Positions 55,878 through 64,000 of a stretch of 64,000 nt of DNA are shown here, piece after piece. The notes under the pieces are model-generated. The model saw only the letters and a list, made by a program, of their open reading frames with translations. It was not told where the DNA came from and did not search any database. Each line of letters starts with the position of its first letter. Position 1 is the stretch's first letter. This DNA comes from Butyricicoccus sp. (GTDB lineage Bacteria; Bacillota; Clostridia; Oscillospirales; Butyricicoccaceae), in assembly GCA_017886875.1 (NCBI GenBank), contig JAGHIZ010000103.1:92210-156209 (forward strand), in the 5' to 3' direction. The position numbers and the translations under genes are program-made.

Positions 55878-57650
55878 ATGCCAATTATAGGAATAGACCT
55901 TGGTACTACAAACAGTCTTGCAGCTGTATGGAAAGATGGAAGATGTGAACTTATACCAAATGCACTTGGTAAATTTTTAACTCCATCAGTTGTAAGTATA
56001 GATGATAATGGTGAAATATTAGTTGGTGAGGCGGCAAAAGAAAGGCTGATTTCTCACCCTGAATATACAGCAACAGGTTTTAAACGTTTTATGGGTAAAG
56101 ATACTAAAATCATGCTTGGAAACCATAAATTCACACCAATAGAGCTTTCATCATTTATTCTCCGCAAATTAAAACAAGATGCAAAAACATTTCTTAGTGA
56201 AGAAATAAATGAAGCTGTTATAAGTGTGCCTGCATATTTTGATGATAACGGAAGAAATGCAACTAAAATTGCAGGTGAACTTGCAGGTTTTAAAGTTGAA
56301 AGGATAATAAATGAACCAAGTGCCGCTGCTCTTGCTTACCACAAAGAACATGATATGAGTTTCCTTGTAATAGATTTTGGCGGCGGTACACTTGATGTAT
56401 CTGTAGTTGATGCATTTTCAAATGTTATAGAAATAGTTGCAGTTTCTGGCGATAATCATTTGGGCGGTGACGATTTTAATAATGCAATCGCTAATTATTT
56501 CTGCAAACAAAATAACATTAAACCTGATACACTACCTAAAGAAACTATTGCAAGTCTCATAAGACAAGCAGAGCGTTGTAAAGTTACACTTTCTAAAACT
56601 GAACCTGTTATGATGGTATCCGAAATAGACGGAAAACAATGCTCTGCACTGCTTACTAATCAAAAACTTGTAGAAATATGTGCCCCTTTACTTCGTAAAA
56701 TGGAAAAACCTATTGCTCGTGCACTTAGGGACTGTAAAAGCACAATAGGAGAAGTTGATGATATTGTTATGGTTGGCGGTTCTTGTAATATGCCGCTTAT
56801 ACGTCAATATATAGAGCATATATTGGGTAAAAAACCGCTTTTTGATATAGATGCTGATAAAACTGTTGCAATCGGTACTGGTATTGCTGCTGCTATAAAA
56901 GAGCGTAAAAGCGATATCAAAGATACTTTACTTACAGATATTTGCCCTTTTACTCTTGGAGTTAATGTATTAAACTATGAAGACCCAACAAATGACTTAT
57001 TCTCTCCTATTATAGAAAGAAACTCCACACTTCCAACAAGTCGTATGCGTACATATTACACTGTGCATGATAATCAATCACAAATGTTTATAGCAATCTA
57101 TCAAGGCGAGAGTATGTATTGCAAAGACAATTTAAAACTTGGTGAAATTGAAATTGACATTCCTCAAGCTCCAAAAGGTAAAGAATGTGCAGATATTCGC
57201 TTTACTTATGATATAAATGGTATTTTACAAGTTGAAATAACCTGTCGTTCTACTGGTAAAAAAGATGAGCTTATAATTTTAAATCCTAAGCTTTCATTAA
57301 GCAAAAAAGAGTTAAAATCTAAACTCAAAGAACTTGAAAGTTTTAAATTACTTCCTCGTGATGGGGAGGAAAATAAACTTATTTTAGCTACTGCTTCAAG
57401 GCTGTATGAGCAGTCAACTGGTCTTATAAGAGAACAAATTCATGAACATATAGATTATTTTAATTTACTTTTACATGAAGGCAATGATGCAAAAATTCGC
57501 AGATATCGAAAGGATATAACCGAATTTTTCAACCAGATAGATGATGAATTAAATTCAAATGATGATGAAATTTTACAGGAATTTCGTGATAATTATGATG
57601 ATACAGAGTTTTATGAAGATTTTCCAGATGATGGAGATGAAGAAGAATGA
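55878..57650 (+). CDS. Hsp70-family chaperone (HscC/DnaK-like)
   Basis: 590 residues. Actin-type ATPase motifs: IIGIDLGTTNSLAAVW, AVISVPAYFDDNGRNATKIAGELAG, FLVIDFGGGTLDVSVVD and VMVGGSCNMPLIR. A substrate-binding beta domain follows (from about 370). The C-terminal part is short and acidic (ending in a run of Asp and Glu). It is not canonical DnaK, since it lacks the long lid and the usual grpE-dnaJ context; HscC-like proteins are the nearest match. GGGGG precedes the start. The J-protein gene overlaps its end by four bases. Confidence 0.9.
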   Translation: MPIIGIDLGTTNSLAAVWKDGRCELIPNALGKFLTPSVVSIDDNGEILVGEAAKERLISHPEYTATGFKRFMGKDTKIMLGNHKFTPIELSSFILRKLKQDAKTFLSEEINEAVISVPAYFDDNGRNATKIAGELAGFKVERIINEPSAAALAYHKEHDMSFLVIDFGGGTLDVSVVDAFSNVIEIVAVSGDNHLGGDDFNNAIANYFCKQNNIKPDTLPKETIASLIRQAERCKVTLSKTEPVMMVSEIDGKQCSALLTNQKLVEICAPLLRKMEKPIARALRDCKSTIGEVDDIVMVGGSCNMPLIRQYIEHILGKKPLFDIDADKTVAIGTGIAAAIKERKSDIKDTLLTDICPFTLGVNVLNYEDPTNDLFSPIIERNSTLPTSRMRTYYTVHDNQSQMFIAIYQGESMYCKDNLKLGEIEIDIPQAPKGKECADIRFTYDINGILQVEITCRSTGKKDELIILNPKLSLSKKELKSKLKELESFKLLPRDGEENKLILATASRLYEQSTGLIREQIHEHIDYFNLLLHEGNDAKIRRYRKDITEFFNQIDDELNSNDDEILQEFRDNYDDTEFYEDFPDDGDEEE

Positions 57651-58144
57651 ACCCATGGACTATATTAGGCATTGAGCAAACATCAAAACTAGAAATTATA
57701 AAAAATGCATATGCAGAAAAAAGTAAAATCTATCACCCTGAGGACGCACCAGAAGAATTTCAAAAAATACATCAAGCTTATCGTGAAGCTATAAAACTTG
57801 CCAAAACAACTAAGGCTCAACAAAAAAAGCCTGAGCAAAAACGAATAAAACCGCCTATTCCACAATTTAAACGTTCATTTTATATACATAAACCTTATGA
57901 TAACCCTGCTCGTGCTAAGTTTTATAAATCTGAATTTGATGAATATTCTGAAGGGCAACTTGAAAAATTTAAACGAGAAAACTGGCGTTTTCCAAAGTCA
58001 TTTGAATATAAACCTCAAGCTGATACTATTATATCTATTGGTAAGATACCAATAAAAGGAGCTAAAAAAAATAAAGGTGAACTTAATTTTACTTCATTAG
58101 AAAATAATGATTTAACTATTTCATCTGATGAATTTATCTTATAA
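57647..58144 (+). CDS. J-domain-like partner with HPE instead of HPD
   Basis: 165 residues. Residues 1-55 are a J-like domain (WTILGIEQTSKLEIIKNAYAEK, then IYHPEDAPEEFQKIHQAYREA). The invariant HPD loop that activates Hsp70 reads HPE, a charge-conserving but normally inactivating change. The rest is Lys-rich and then polar, with no zinc fingers. It overlaps the Hsp70-like gene (ATGA), so the two are made together and probably interact. Its function in client choice is unknown. Confidence 0.8.
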   Translation: MNPWTILGIEQTSKLEIIKNAYAEKSKIYHPEDAPEEFQKIHQAYREAIKLAKTTKAQQKKPEQKRIKPPIPQFKRSFYIHKPYDNPARAKFYKSEFDEYSEGQLEKFKRENWRFPKSFEYKPQADTIISIGKIPIKGAKKNKGELNFTSLENNDLTISSDEFIL

Positions 58145-58150
58145 CATGAT

Positions 58151-58184
58151 AAAAGGACTGCATTTTAAAATGCAGTCCTTTTTT
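58151..58184. terminator. Bidirectional terminator
   Basis: AAAAGGACTGCATTTT/AAAATGCAGTCCTTTT, a 16-bp perfect palindrome with T6 outside. Confidence 0.9.
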
Positions 58185-58186
58185 TA

Positions 58187-58825
58187 TTAGCACTGTGCTA
58201 CTTGATAAATACTTAAACCTACATTTGTATAAGTGAATTTACTTGCATCACCTACAACTTTTATAGTAGTTGGTAAATTATCAACCTTTATAGGTGTTGT
58301 AAATGCAATGTTAGTAACACCTGATGGACATGGGAAAACATGCACAGCAGCCGCACCACCAACTGGTACATCATCTTGATTTATAGTGACAGTAAGAGTT
58401 AATGGATAAGGTTCACCTGCTATAGGTGTAAAATCTCCATGAAATTCAACCGAATATATACCTGTTTCAGATATTATAAATTCTGAGCTTGGAGTTTCAT
58501 GTGAAATAGCATCACCAACAACAACACTATTATTATCAAAAATCAAATCAGTATTATTAGTTCCAAATTGACTTGGTGTAGAATATGCAGATAATAACTG
58601 TATATTCATGCAACCAGTAGCACCAGTGTCACCTTTAGGAATAGTAAAATCAAATACAGCTGCATCTGGTGTACCGCTATTTGTAACAAATGCTTCTGTT
58701 CCTGCTTCACCAGTCGTTACTGTTCCCACACTAACTGTTGCAGGTGTACCGTCTGTACCCGCAGTACCTGCAGGGCCAGTTGCTCCCCTGAAAGCATTTA
58801 TATATGCACAACTATTACAATATAT
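58187..58825 (-). pseudogene. Collagen-like spore-surface protein, 5' part missing
   Basis: 212 codons are open. The first ~13 codons (IYCNSCAYINAFR) lead into Gly-X-Y repeats (GATGPAGTAGTDGTPATVSVG), then a TEAFVTNSGTPDAAVFDFTIPKGDTG linker-type repeat and a ~125-residue C-terminal jelly-roll-like domain typical of BclA/exosporium proteins. There is no ATG between the upstream TAA at 58826 and the repeats; the only start is a GTG at 58729 inside the repeats, without a ribosome site. The upstream TAA is the stop of the recombinase gene, in the same frame. The gene looks cut by an insertion or rearrangement. Confidence 0.75.
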
Positions 58826-60424
58826 TTATTGGTCTTGAAAGTTAAATTCTATTGTAAGCCCTCCATTTTTATGAACATAAATATTATTAACAAGTTCTAC
58901 CAATATACCACGCTCAAGACGTTCTATATTTTTGTGCTTTAAAAATGTTTGTAAATATGGTTCGTTTATATTTTCATTAGTAGATAATTCCTCTTTTTCT
59001 AAATTAGCTATTATATTTTTTATTTTATCAATCTTAGTTTCAAATTTTGATTTAATTCTTTTATACTCTGTTTTTGTAATCTCATTTGTACGCCAATCAA
59101 TATATAAGTTATCAATTAAAGAATTAAGCTTATCAAGCTCTTTTTGCTTTTCATTTAATAATTTATGTTTAGATTTTTTATGAATAACTTGAGCATTGTT
59201 AATTTCATCAATTATTTCATTCAAATTATCTACAAGAGCAATTTGTTTTTGTATAGCAGTAAGCACAGCTTTTTCAATCACATCTTCACGAATTGTATGT
59301 TTAGTACAAGCGGTTTTTAGTTTGCGTGAATAAGTGGAACAACTATAATAAACTATATTTTTTGCACTTTTTCGTGTCATAGCTTTTTTGCAATCGGCAC
59401 ATTTTAATAAACCCGAAAAAATATAAACTTTTCTTTTATTTGGACATATCCTAGTATCTCTTTTATGAAGTTTTTGTGCTTTTTCAAATGTTTCTTTATC
59501 AATAATAGCTTCATGAGTATTTTGCACAACATACCAATCTTTTTCATTTAAGCTTATTCTATCATGCACTTTATAGCTTATAACTTTTTGTTTGCCTTGT
59601 ACCATATTTCCTATATACATTTGATTAAGTAAAATATTAAGCACTGTTCTTTCACTCCACAAGCCATCATTTTTATAGATATTTGGATTGCAATACTTAA
59701 ATCCTTTACTATGTTTATAGGCGGTTGGATTTGGCACACCAAGTTCATTTAATCGTTTAGCAATTCCGCTTTTACTCATTCCCTCATCTACAAACCAATG
59801 AAATATATCTCTAACAATTTCAGCAGCTTCTTCATCAATTATAAGCATATTTTTATTATCAGGTTTCTTCATTAGTCCATATGGTGCAAAAGCTCCTATA
59901 AACTCACCCTTTTTTCTTTTGGTATCAAAAGTGCGTCTAACATCAATACTGGTTTTATAGGCATATTGTTCATTCATAAAACCTGTTATACTTACTTCTA
60001 AACTATGTACAACTTCTGGATTTAAAAATGTGTCAATATGTGGTTCATAAAGAGAAATAAAACGTGTATTATAAAGTGGAATAAATTCTTCAAGAAACTT
60101 TCCTTGATTTGCACTATTACGAAATGCTCTTGACAGATTTTTTGTAACTATACAATTAATTCTTCCGCACTTTACATCTTCAACTAAACGTAAAAAACTA
60201 GGGCGTGTATCATCTGATGTTCCTGTTCGTCCATCGTCAATATATTCATCAACAATATAATAATCATTATCAAAATATTTAGGTATTTGCTCATCAAGAA
60301 TTTTTCTTTGATTTACTATACTTTCATTGTTTCCATCATCTCTTGAGAGACGAATATATTTTCCAATCTTCCAAACATTTATAATTTCATCTTCTTGTAA
60401 ACTATTACGCCTTATTCGTGCCAT
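58826..60424 (-). CDS. Large serine recombinase
   Basis: 532 residues. The N-terminal resolvase domain carries the catalytic serine in GKYIRLSRDDGNNES and the YIDDGRTGTSDDTRPSFLRLV and VTKNLSRAFR motifs. A recombinase domain (PYGLMKKPDNKNMLIIDEEAA) follows, then a zinc ribbon (LLKCADCKKAMTRK ... YYSCSTYSRK ... CTKH) and a long coiled coil. This order is that of large serine integrases of phages and ICEs and of SpoIVCA-type excisases. GGAG lies five bases before the ATG. The 3' end abuts the startless collagen-like frame. Confidence 0.93.
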   Translation of the reverse strand: MARIRRNSLQEDEIINVWKIGKYIRLSRDDGNNESIVNQRKILDEQIPKYFDNDYYIVDEYIDDGRTGTSDDTRPSFLRLVEDVKCGRINCIVTKNLSRAFRNSANQGKFLEEFIPLYNTRFISLYEPHIDTFLNPEVVHSLEVSITGFMNEQYAYKTSIDVRRTFDTKRKKGEFIGAFAPYGLMKKPDNKNMLIIDEEAAEIVRDIFHWFVDEGMSKSGIAKRLNELGVPNPTAYKHSKGFKYCNPNIYKNDGLWSERTVLNILLNQMYIGNMVQGKQKVISYKVHDRISLNEKDWYVVQNTHEAIIDKETFEKAQKLHKRDTRICPNKRKVYIFSGLLKCADCKKAMTRKSAKNIVYYSCSTYSRKLKTACTKHTIREDVIEKAVLTAIQKQIALVDNLNEIIDEINNAQVIHKKSKHKLLNEKQKELDKLNSLIDNLYIDWRTNEITKTEYKRIKSKFETKIDKIKNIIANLEKEELSTNENINEPYLQTFLKHKNIERLERGILVELVNNIYVHKNGGLTIEFNFQDQ

Positions 60425-60450
60425 ATTCACTCCAATTTTTTATATTTTGA

Positions 60451-60648
60451 TTAATTTTGTCGTTTAAGACCTAAAAAATATGTCTTTAATTTTTCACCTA
60501 ATTTAATACCATTTGATGAAAAATAAACATTAACTGGTGTTTTTCCACACATAAAACAATATGGTGTATCAATATTTGTTTTTTGCATATCAATTAAGCA
60601 TTTATTAATTTCAATGTTTTTTAAACATTCTAATTCATTTAAAGTCAT
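60451..60648 (-). CDS. Small Cys-containing protein upstream of the recombinase
   Basis: 65 residues, with a helical N-terminal half, then CFMCGKTPVNVYF (CxxC) and a basic C-terminus (GLKRQN). AAGGGG lies eight bases before the ATG. It is 26 bases from the recombinase gene and on the same strand, so both are co-transcribed. Small proteins beside serine recombinases are often directionality factors; no family match supports that here. Unknown function. Confidence 0.55.
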   Translation of the reverse strand: MTLNELECLKNIEINKCLIDMQKTNIDTPYCFMCGKTPVNVYFSSNGIKLGEKLKTYFLGLKRQN

Positions 60649-60784
60649 AATAATTACCCCTTAATTAAATAATTTCTAAATTAATATATGAATATATTTT
60701 TATGATTTATGATAATAAAAAATAGACATAAAAAATACCATTAATATAACGATATTTAATATGCCTATTAAAAAACAGTAAATA

Positions 60785-60820
60785 CAATAAAAGCGAAGCT
60801 AATCGCTTCGCTTTTATTTT
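60785..60820. terminator. Terminator after the sugar-binding protein
   Basis: AAAAGCGAAGC/GCTTCGCTTTT stem with T-runs on both sides. Confidence 0.85.
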
Positions 60821-60863
60821 GATTATGGAAAATTATAGTTTAACTTGGAGTTAAACAAATTTT

Positions 60864-62360
60864 TTACTTTTGAGCCTTCCAGTCATCAATCTGCTTTTGC
60901 ATTTCATCAATTACTTGGTCAATACCTGTTGCTTCAAATTTCTTTTCCATCTGTGGTAAGTATTCGCTAGGTTCTACGCTACCAGTATAAAGAGCCTTAC
61001 CAAATTCATCAAGAATATTTCTGAAACCAGCAACTTGTGTACTAACTGGGCTTAAATAAAAGTCAAATCCAAATGTTGGTGCTTCTTCAGCTGCATCATT
61101 AAATTCTTTAAATGTAGCCCACTTATCTATTGGCTCATTTTCAAGAACATATGTGTTAAATAAACCACCCTGAACCCAGTATGGAACAGAATAATCTTTA
61201 CGCTTTTCTTCATTTAGCTTTACTTTGCAATCATAAATATATGGCTTGCCTTCAGCTGCTGCCAATTCTGCCTCATCAACTGGCACTTTATCCCAGTGAA
61301 CGCCTTCGATACCATAGTTAAGTAGGTTTCTTAAATATTGGTCGGTGTTAATAAGGTTGATAAGTTCCATAGCCTTTTCTGGGTGTTCGCTATTTTTATT
61401 TATTGCTGTCATTGCACCTCGTGCAGATGCATTTGTGATTTGTGTTTCCATAATTTCACTAGCAACTACTTCATAGCCTAAATCCTTACCCCAGATAAGC
61501 TCTGCATAAGGTTGACCATCACCCTTAGTTACAAAACGCTTTACAGATTTATCATCTGCTGTTGTTGCAGCATCTTTATTGATATAGCCTGATTTATAAT
61601 ATTTACGCATGGTTTCAAGTGTTGACTTCATTTTTTCTGTATTAAATACATTTTGAACTTTCATGCTGTCATCACCGAATTCAACGCCTACAGGGTCTTG
61701 AATTTTATCAAAATAAGTTGGTGCTGTATAATCCTGAGTTAAATATAAAGGAACTACATCTGGCTCATTTTTCTTGATAACTTCGAGCCATGGCTCTAAA
61801 TCTTCAAGTGTATGTATATCCTGATATGGAATATTGTACTTATCTACATATTCTTTTGTAAATACCCACATAGGACTACTGCCTATTTCCTTTTCACTTG
61901 GCACACCATATATTTTACCGTCAACCTTTGCAGCTTCCCAGAAACGCTCGTCAACAGCTTCATATACGCCTTTACCTTCATTTTGTAGTAACTCGTCAAG
62001 CTCTAAGAAAGCTCCTTTGGTTACATTTTGCAGATAATCATTTGCCCAAGAACATGTAAAACACATATCCCATCTATCACCTGTATTTATAATTACCTGC
62101 ATTTTCTGGTTGTAATCACCCCAACCAACATAATTTACCTTTAATTTTACACCGATTTTATCGGTTATATATTCATTTACTTTATCAATGACCATTTGTG
62201 AGTCTTTTTGAGTATCACCAACTTTATACCATACAAGCTCTACAACATCATCACCATTTGCATTTTTTTCTCCTCCTGAGCCACAGCCGCTTAATAAACC
62301 GGCTGCCATTGTCACAGCACAACCAGTTGCGGCAATTCGTTTTAGAAAATTTTTCTTCAT
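60864..62360 (-). CDS. ABC transporter solute-binding lipoprotein (LplA-like)
   Basis: 498 residues. The start at 62360 follows AAAGGAG. A lipoprotein signal ends in LLSGC (Cys-26). The mature part is a large type I binding protein of the LplA/YtcQ group (about 440-500 residues), with WYKVGDTQKDSQMVIDKVN near the start and NKNSEHPEKAMELINLINTD late. It likely captures a sugar or glycan oligomer. Two permease genes follow on the same strand (order permease B, permease C, binding protein). No ATPase gene is seen, which is normal for this group. Confidence 0.9.
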   Translation of the reverse strand: MKKNFLKRIAATGCAVTMAAGLLSGCGSGGEKNANGDDVVELVWYKVGDTQKDSQMVIDKVNEYITDKIGVKLKVNYVGWGDYNQKMQVIINTGDRWDMCFTCSWANDYLQNVTKGAFLELDELLQNEGKGVYEAVDERFWEAAKVDGKIYGVPSEKEIGSSPMWVFTKEYVDKYNIPYQDIHTLEDLEPWLEVIKKNEPDVVPLYLTQDYTAPTYFDKIQDPVGVEFGDDSMKVQNVFNTEKMKSTLETMRKYYKSGYINKDAATTADDKSVKRFVTKGDGQPYAELIWGKDLGYEVVASEIMETQITNASARGAMTAINKNSEHPEKAMELINLINTDQYLRNLLNYGIEGVHWDKVPVDEAELAAAEGKPYIYDCKVKLNEEKRKDYSVPYWVQGGLFNTYVLENEPIDKWATFKEFNDAAEEAPTFGFDFYLSPVSTQVAGFRNILDEFGKALYTGSVEPSEYLPQMEKKFEATGIDQVIDEMQKQIDDWKAQK

Positions 62361-62379
62361 GTTTTTCTTTTCTCCTTTT

Positions 62380-63342
62380 TTATTCTTTAACTGCACCTAT
62401 AGTGAGTCCATTTACAAAGTATCTTTGGAAAAATGGATAAGCAAATATTATAGGCAATGTTGAAATAACTATAATCGCCATTTTTATTGTTTCCTTTGGT
62501 AAATTAGCTGCTGCTACAATACCATCTACACCAAGCATACTTTTATTACTTGCCAAAAAGTCAATAGAGCTTTCTATTTTAATAAGTAAATACTGTAAAG
62601 GTATTAAATCCTGATTATCTATATACATCATAGCATTAAACCAGTCATTCCAGTATGTAAGTGTTAAAAAGAGTCCTATTGTTGCAAGTCCTGGAAGTGC
62701 CATTGGAATTACAATTTTAAAGAATAATCTCCATTCTGATGCACCATCTATTTTAGCTGACTCAATAACTGAGTCTGGAATACTTGTCTTAAAGAATGTA
62801 CGAAGTACAATAACATTAAATGAGTTCATACAAAGTGGTAAAATAAGTGCCCAAATAGTATCTTTAAGCATTAAAACTTTTGTAACTATCAAATAGTTAG
62901 CAATCATACCACCTGAAAACAGCATAGGTATTGTTATAACTTTAGTGAAGAATGAACGATATGCATAAGTTTTTCTTGATAGTGCATATGCGTATGTACT
63001 TATCAAAAATAGACCTATAAGCGTACCAAGCACAGTAACGGTAATAGTTACACCATAGCTTTTTAGAATGCTTTCACCTGCTTGAATTATATATTCATAA
63101 GCATATAAGCTCCATTTTTCAGGTATAAATCTATATCCGTTCATTGTAAGTGAATTTTCATCTGTAAGTGAAATTATAATAACAAATATAAATGGTATTA
63201 CACTTAATGGTGCTAAAATTGTCATTATAATATTGAATACAACATTTGTTGATTTTTTGATTTTATTAAACTCACAAGGTGCAGAATCAAGCTGCTGTAA
63301 CATTTTCTCTTTGCGATATTCTTTCCATTTCTCTTTAAGCAT
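62380..63342 (-). CDS. ABC transporter permease (LplC/YtcP-like)
   Basis: 320 residues with about six hydrophobic helices. The EAA loop is ESAKIDGASEWRLFFKIVIPMALPGLATIG (about 195-225), the docking site for the ATPase. The family is the carbohydrate uptake type (CUT1) permease. The C-terminus has FFQRYFVNGLTIGAVKE, the usual end of these proteins. The next gene starts 19 bases later. AAAGGAGGAAAGTAA precedes the start. Confidence 0.92.
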   Translation of the reverse strand: MLKEKWKEYRKEKMLQQLDSAPCEFNKIKKSTNVVFNIIMTILAPLSVIPFIFVIIISLTDENSLTMNGYRFIPEKWSLYAYEYIIQAGESILKSYGVTITVTVLGTLIGLFLISTYAYALSRKTYAYRSFFTKVITIPMLFSGGMIANYLIVTKVLMLKDTIWALILPLCMNSFNVIVLRTFFKTSIPDSVIESAKIDGASEWRLFFKIVIPMALPGLATIGLFLTLTYWNDWFNAMMYIDNQDLIPLQYLLIKIESSIDFLASNKSMLGVDGIVAAANLPKETIKMAIIVISTLPIIFAYPFFQRYFVNGLTIGAVKE

Positions 63343-63360
63343 TTACTTTCCTCCTTTCAT

Positions 63361-63969
63361 TTAGAAAAGTGCATTTTCCTTATCAACTTTAGATACAAGT
63401 TTATTTGCAATCATAATTAAAATAAAACCTACTATTGATTGGAACAATGCTGCTGCTGAACTCATACCTATTTCACCATTTGTTTTAAGTGCTCTAAAGA
63501 TATAAGTATCGAGTACGTTTGTTACAGGATAAAGAGGTCCTGAGTCTCTTGGTAGCTGGAAGAATAAACCAAAGTCTGCTTTAAAAATTCCGCCTACTGC
63601 CATAATAAGTAATATTAAAATAACTGGTCTTAAAAGTGGGATAGTTATATATCTGATTTGCTGCCATTTTGTAGCACCATCAAGAACCGCTGCTTCATAA
63701 TATGTCTTATCAATGCCACATATAGACGCTAGATATACAACTGTATTATATCCAACACCCTTCCATTGGCTCATAAAAATTATGATAAAAGGCCAATAAA
63801 CTTTTTCAGTGTACCATGAAATACCTTCCATTCCAAACTGCTCCATGAGCATATTGAAATAGCCTTTTTCTGGACTTAGAGCAATTCCATGACAGATAGC
63901 GAAATTATATGGTATAATAAAAAAAAGACCAAGTGGTGAGAAAAATGGTGCCAGTAAACATAAGAAAGA
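63361..63969 (-). CDS. ABC transporter permease (LplB/YteP-like), 5' part missing
   Basis: The open frame (202 codons) ends at 63361. It contains YEAAVLDGATKWQQIRYITIPLLRPVILIL, the EAA loop of the partner permease, and ends FILIMIANKLVSKV. Family members have about 300 residues, so about 100 N-terminal residues are missing. The frame upstream stays homologous-looking (ALSPEKGYF) but ends at a TAA at 63970-63972. The missing residues may be in another frame beyond the window, or the window edge may hold a frameshift or sequencing error. Confidence 0.8.
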   Translation of the reverse strand, partial: SFLCLLAPFFSPLGLFFIIPYNFAICHGIALSPEKGYFNMLMEQFGMEGISWYTEKVYWPFIIIFMSQWKGVGYNTVVYLASICGIDKTYYEAAVLDGATKWQQIRYITIPLLRPVILILLIMAVGGIFKADFGLFFQLPRDSGPLYPVTNVLDTYIFRALKTNGEIGMSSAAALFQSIVGFILIMIANKLVSKVDKENALF

Positions 63970-64000
63970 TTATAATATCAGATTTGAAAAAAGGAATAAA

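Noticed and set aside
60649..60863. 5' fragment of the collagen-like gene or an inverted copy of the junction
   Set aside because: No Gly-X-Y coding and no match to 58790-58830 in either orientation; only AT-rich sequence and a terminator.

Overview
The window is a low-GC chromosome segment from an anaerobic, endospore-forming member of the Clostridia (Firmicutes). The evidence is the density of sporulation genes (spmA/spmB, spoIIID, an AbrB/SpoVT-like regulator, spoVB, the spoIIAA-spoIIAB-sigF operon, a PdaA-like cortex deacetylase), HrcA/CIRCE heat-shock control, a T-box on valS, AGGAGG-type ribosome sites and a crotonase typical of butyrate producers. I do not name a species.

Layout. 1-2.5 kb: crotonase end, spmB/spmA, AbrB-like regulator, spoIIID. 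2.6-12.3 kb: a GGDEF relic membrane protein, transporters (AEC, MATE, YitT, APC), a GNAT, a PdaA-like deacetylase and an M18 aminopeptidase. 12.3-19 kb: ymdB-like gene, prs, a glmU with a decayed first domain, dnaD/dnaI-like loaders, a C-rich sRNA candidate behind a forespore-type promoter, and an SbcD-like nuclease. 19-22 kb: a type I toxin-antitoxin-like locus (A), tRNA-Arg(CCG), and a metal-efflux operon (ArsR regulator, HMA chaperone, P-type ATPase). 22-37.4 kb: AI-2E transporter, htpG with its own CIRCE, lipid kinase, orphan CbiE-CbiT, groESL with CIRCE, RlmL-like methylase, spoVB, an ECF sigma/anti-sigma pair, P-loop kinase, tgt, aminotransferase and Lrp regulator. 37.5-37.8 kb: a second, paralogous toxin-antitoxin-like locus (B). 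37.9-46.3 kb: small enzymes, AI-2E transporter, split transketolase with a divergent DeoR regulator, pcrA. 46.4-52.2 kb: sigF operon, folC, valS and its T-box. 52.3-58.1 kb: two related lipoproteins, a PRTase, pyrBI, and an Hsp70-like/J-protein pair. 58.2-64 kb: a collagen-like spore-surface gene cut off by a large serine recombinase, then an LplABC-type sugar ABC transporter running off the window.

Most notable signals. (1) Loci A and B each encode a 22-24 residue hydrophobic peptide ending I-N-A-(K/R), too short for ordinary gene calling. Each has a ribosome site buried in a hairpin and a convergent antisense RNA whose terminator overlaps the toxin stop codon. In each locus the two opposing transcripts begin with nearly the same sequence. 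(2) The recombinase stop codon lies in frame with, and directly abuts, a startless Gly-X-Y gene, which suggests an integration junction or a programmed rearrangement. (3) A C-rich sRNA sits behind a SigF/SigG-like promoter. (4) Several proteins have lost catalytic parts (GlmU, GGDEF, J domain HPE, PRTase loop). All functional statements are from sequence reading; no database search was run.
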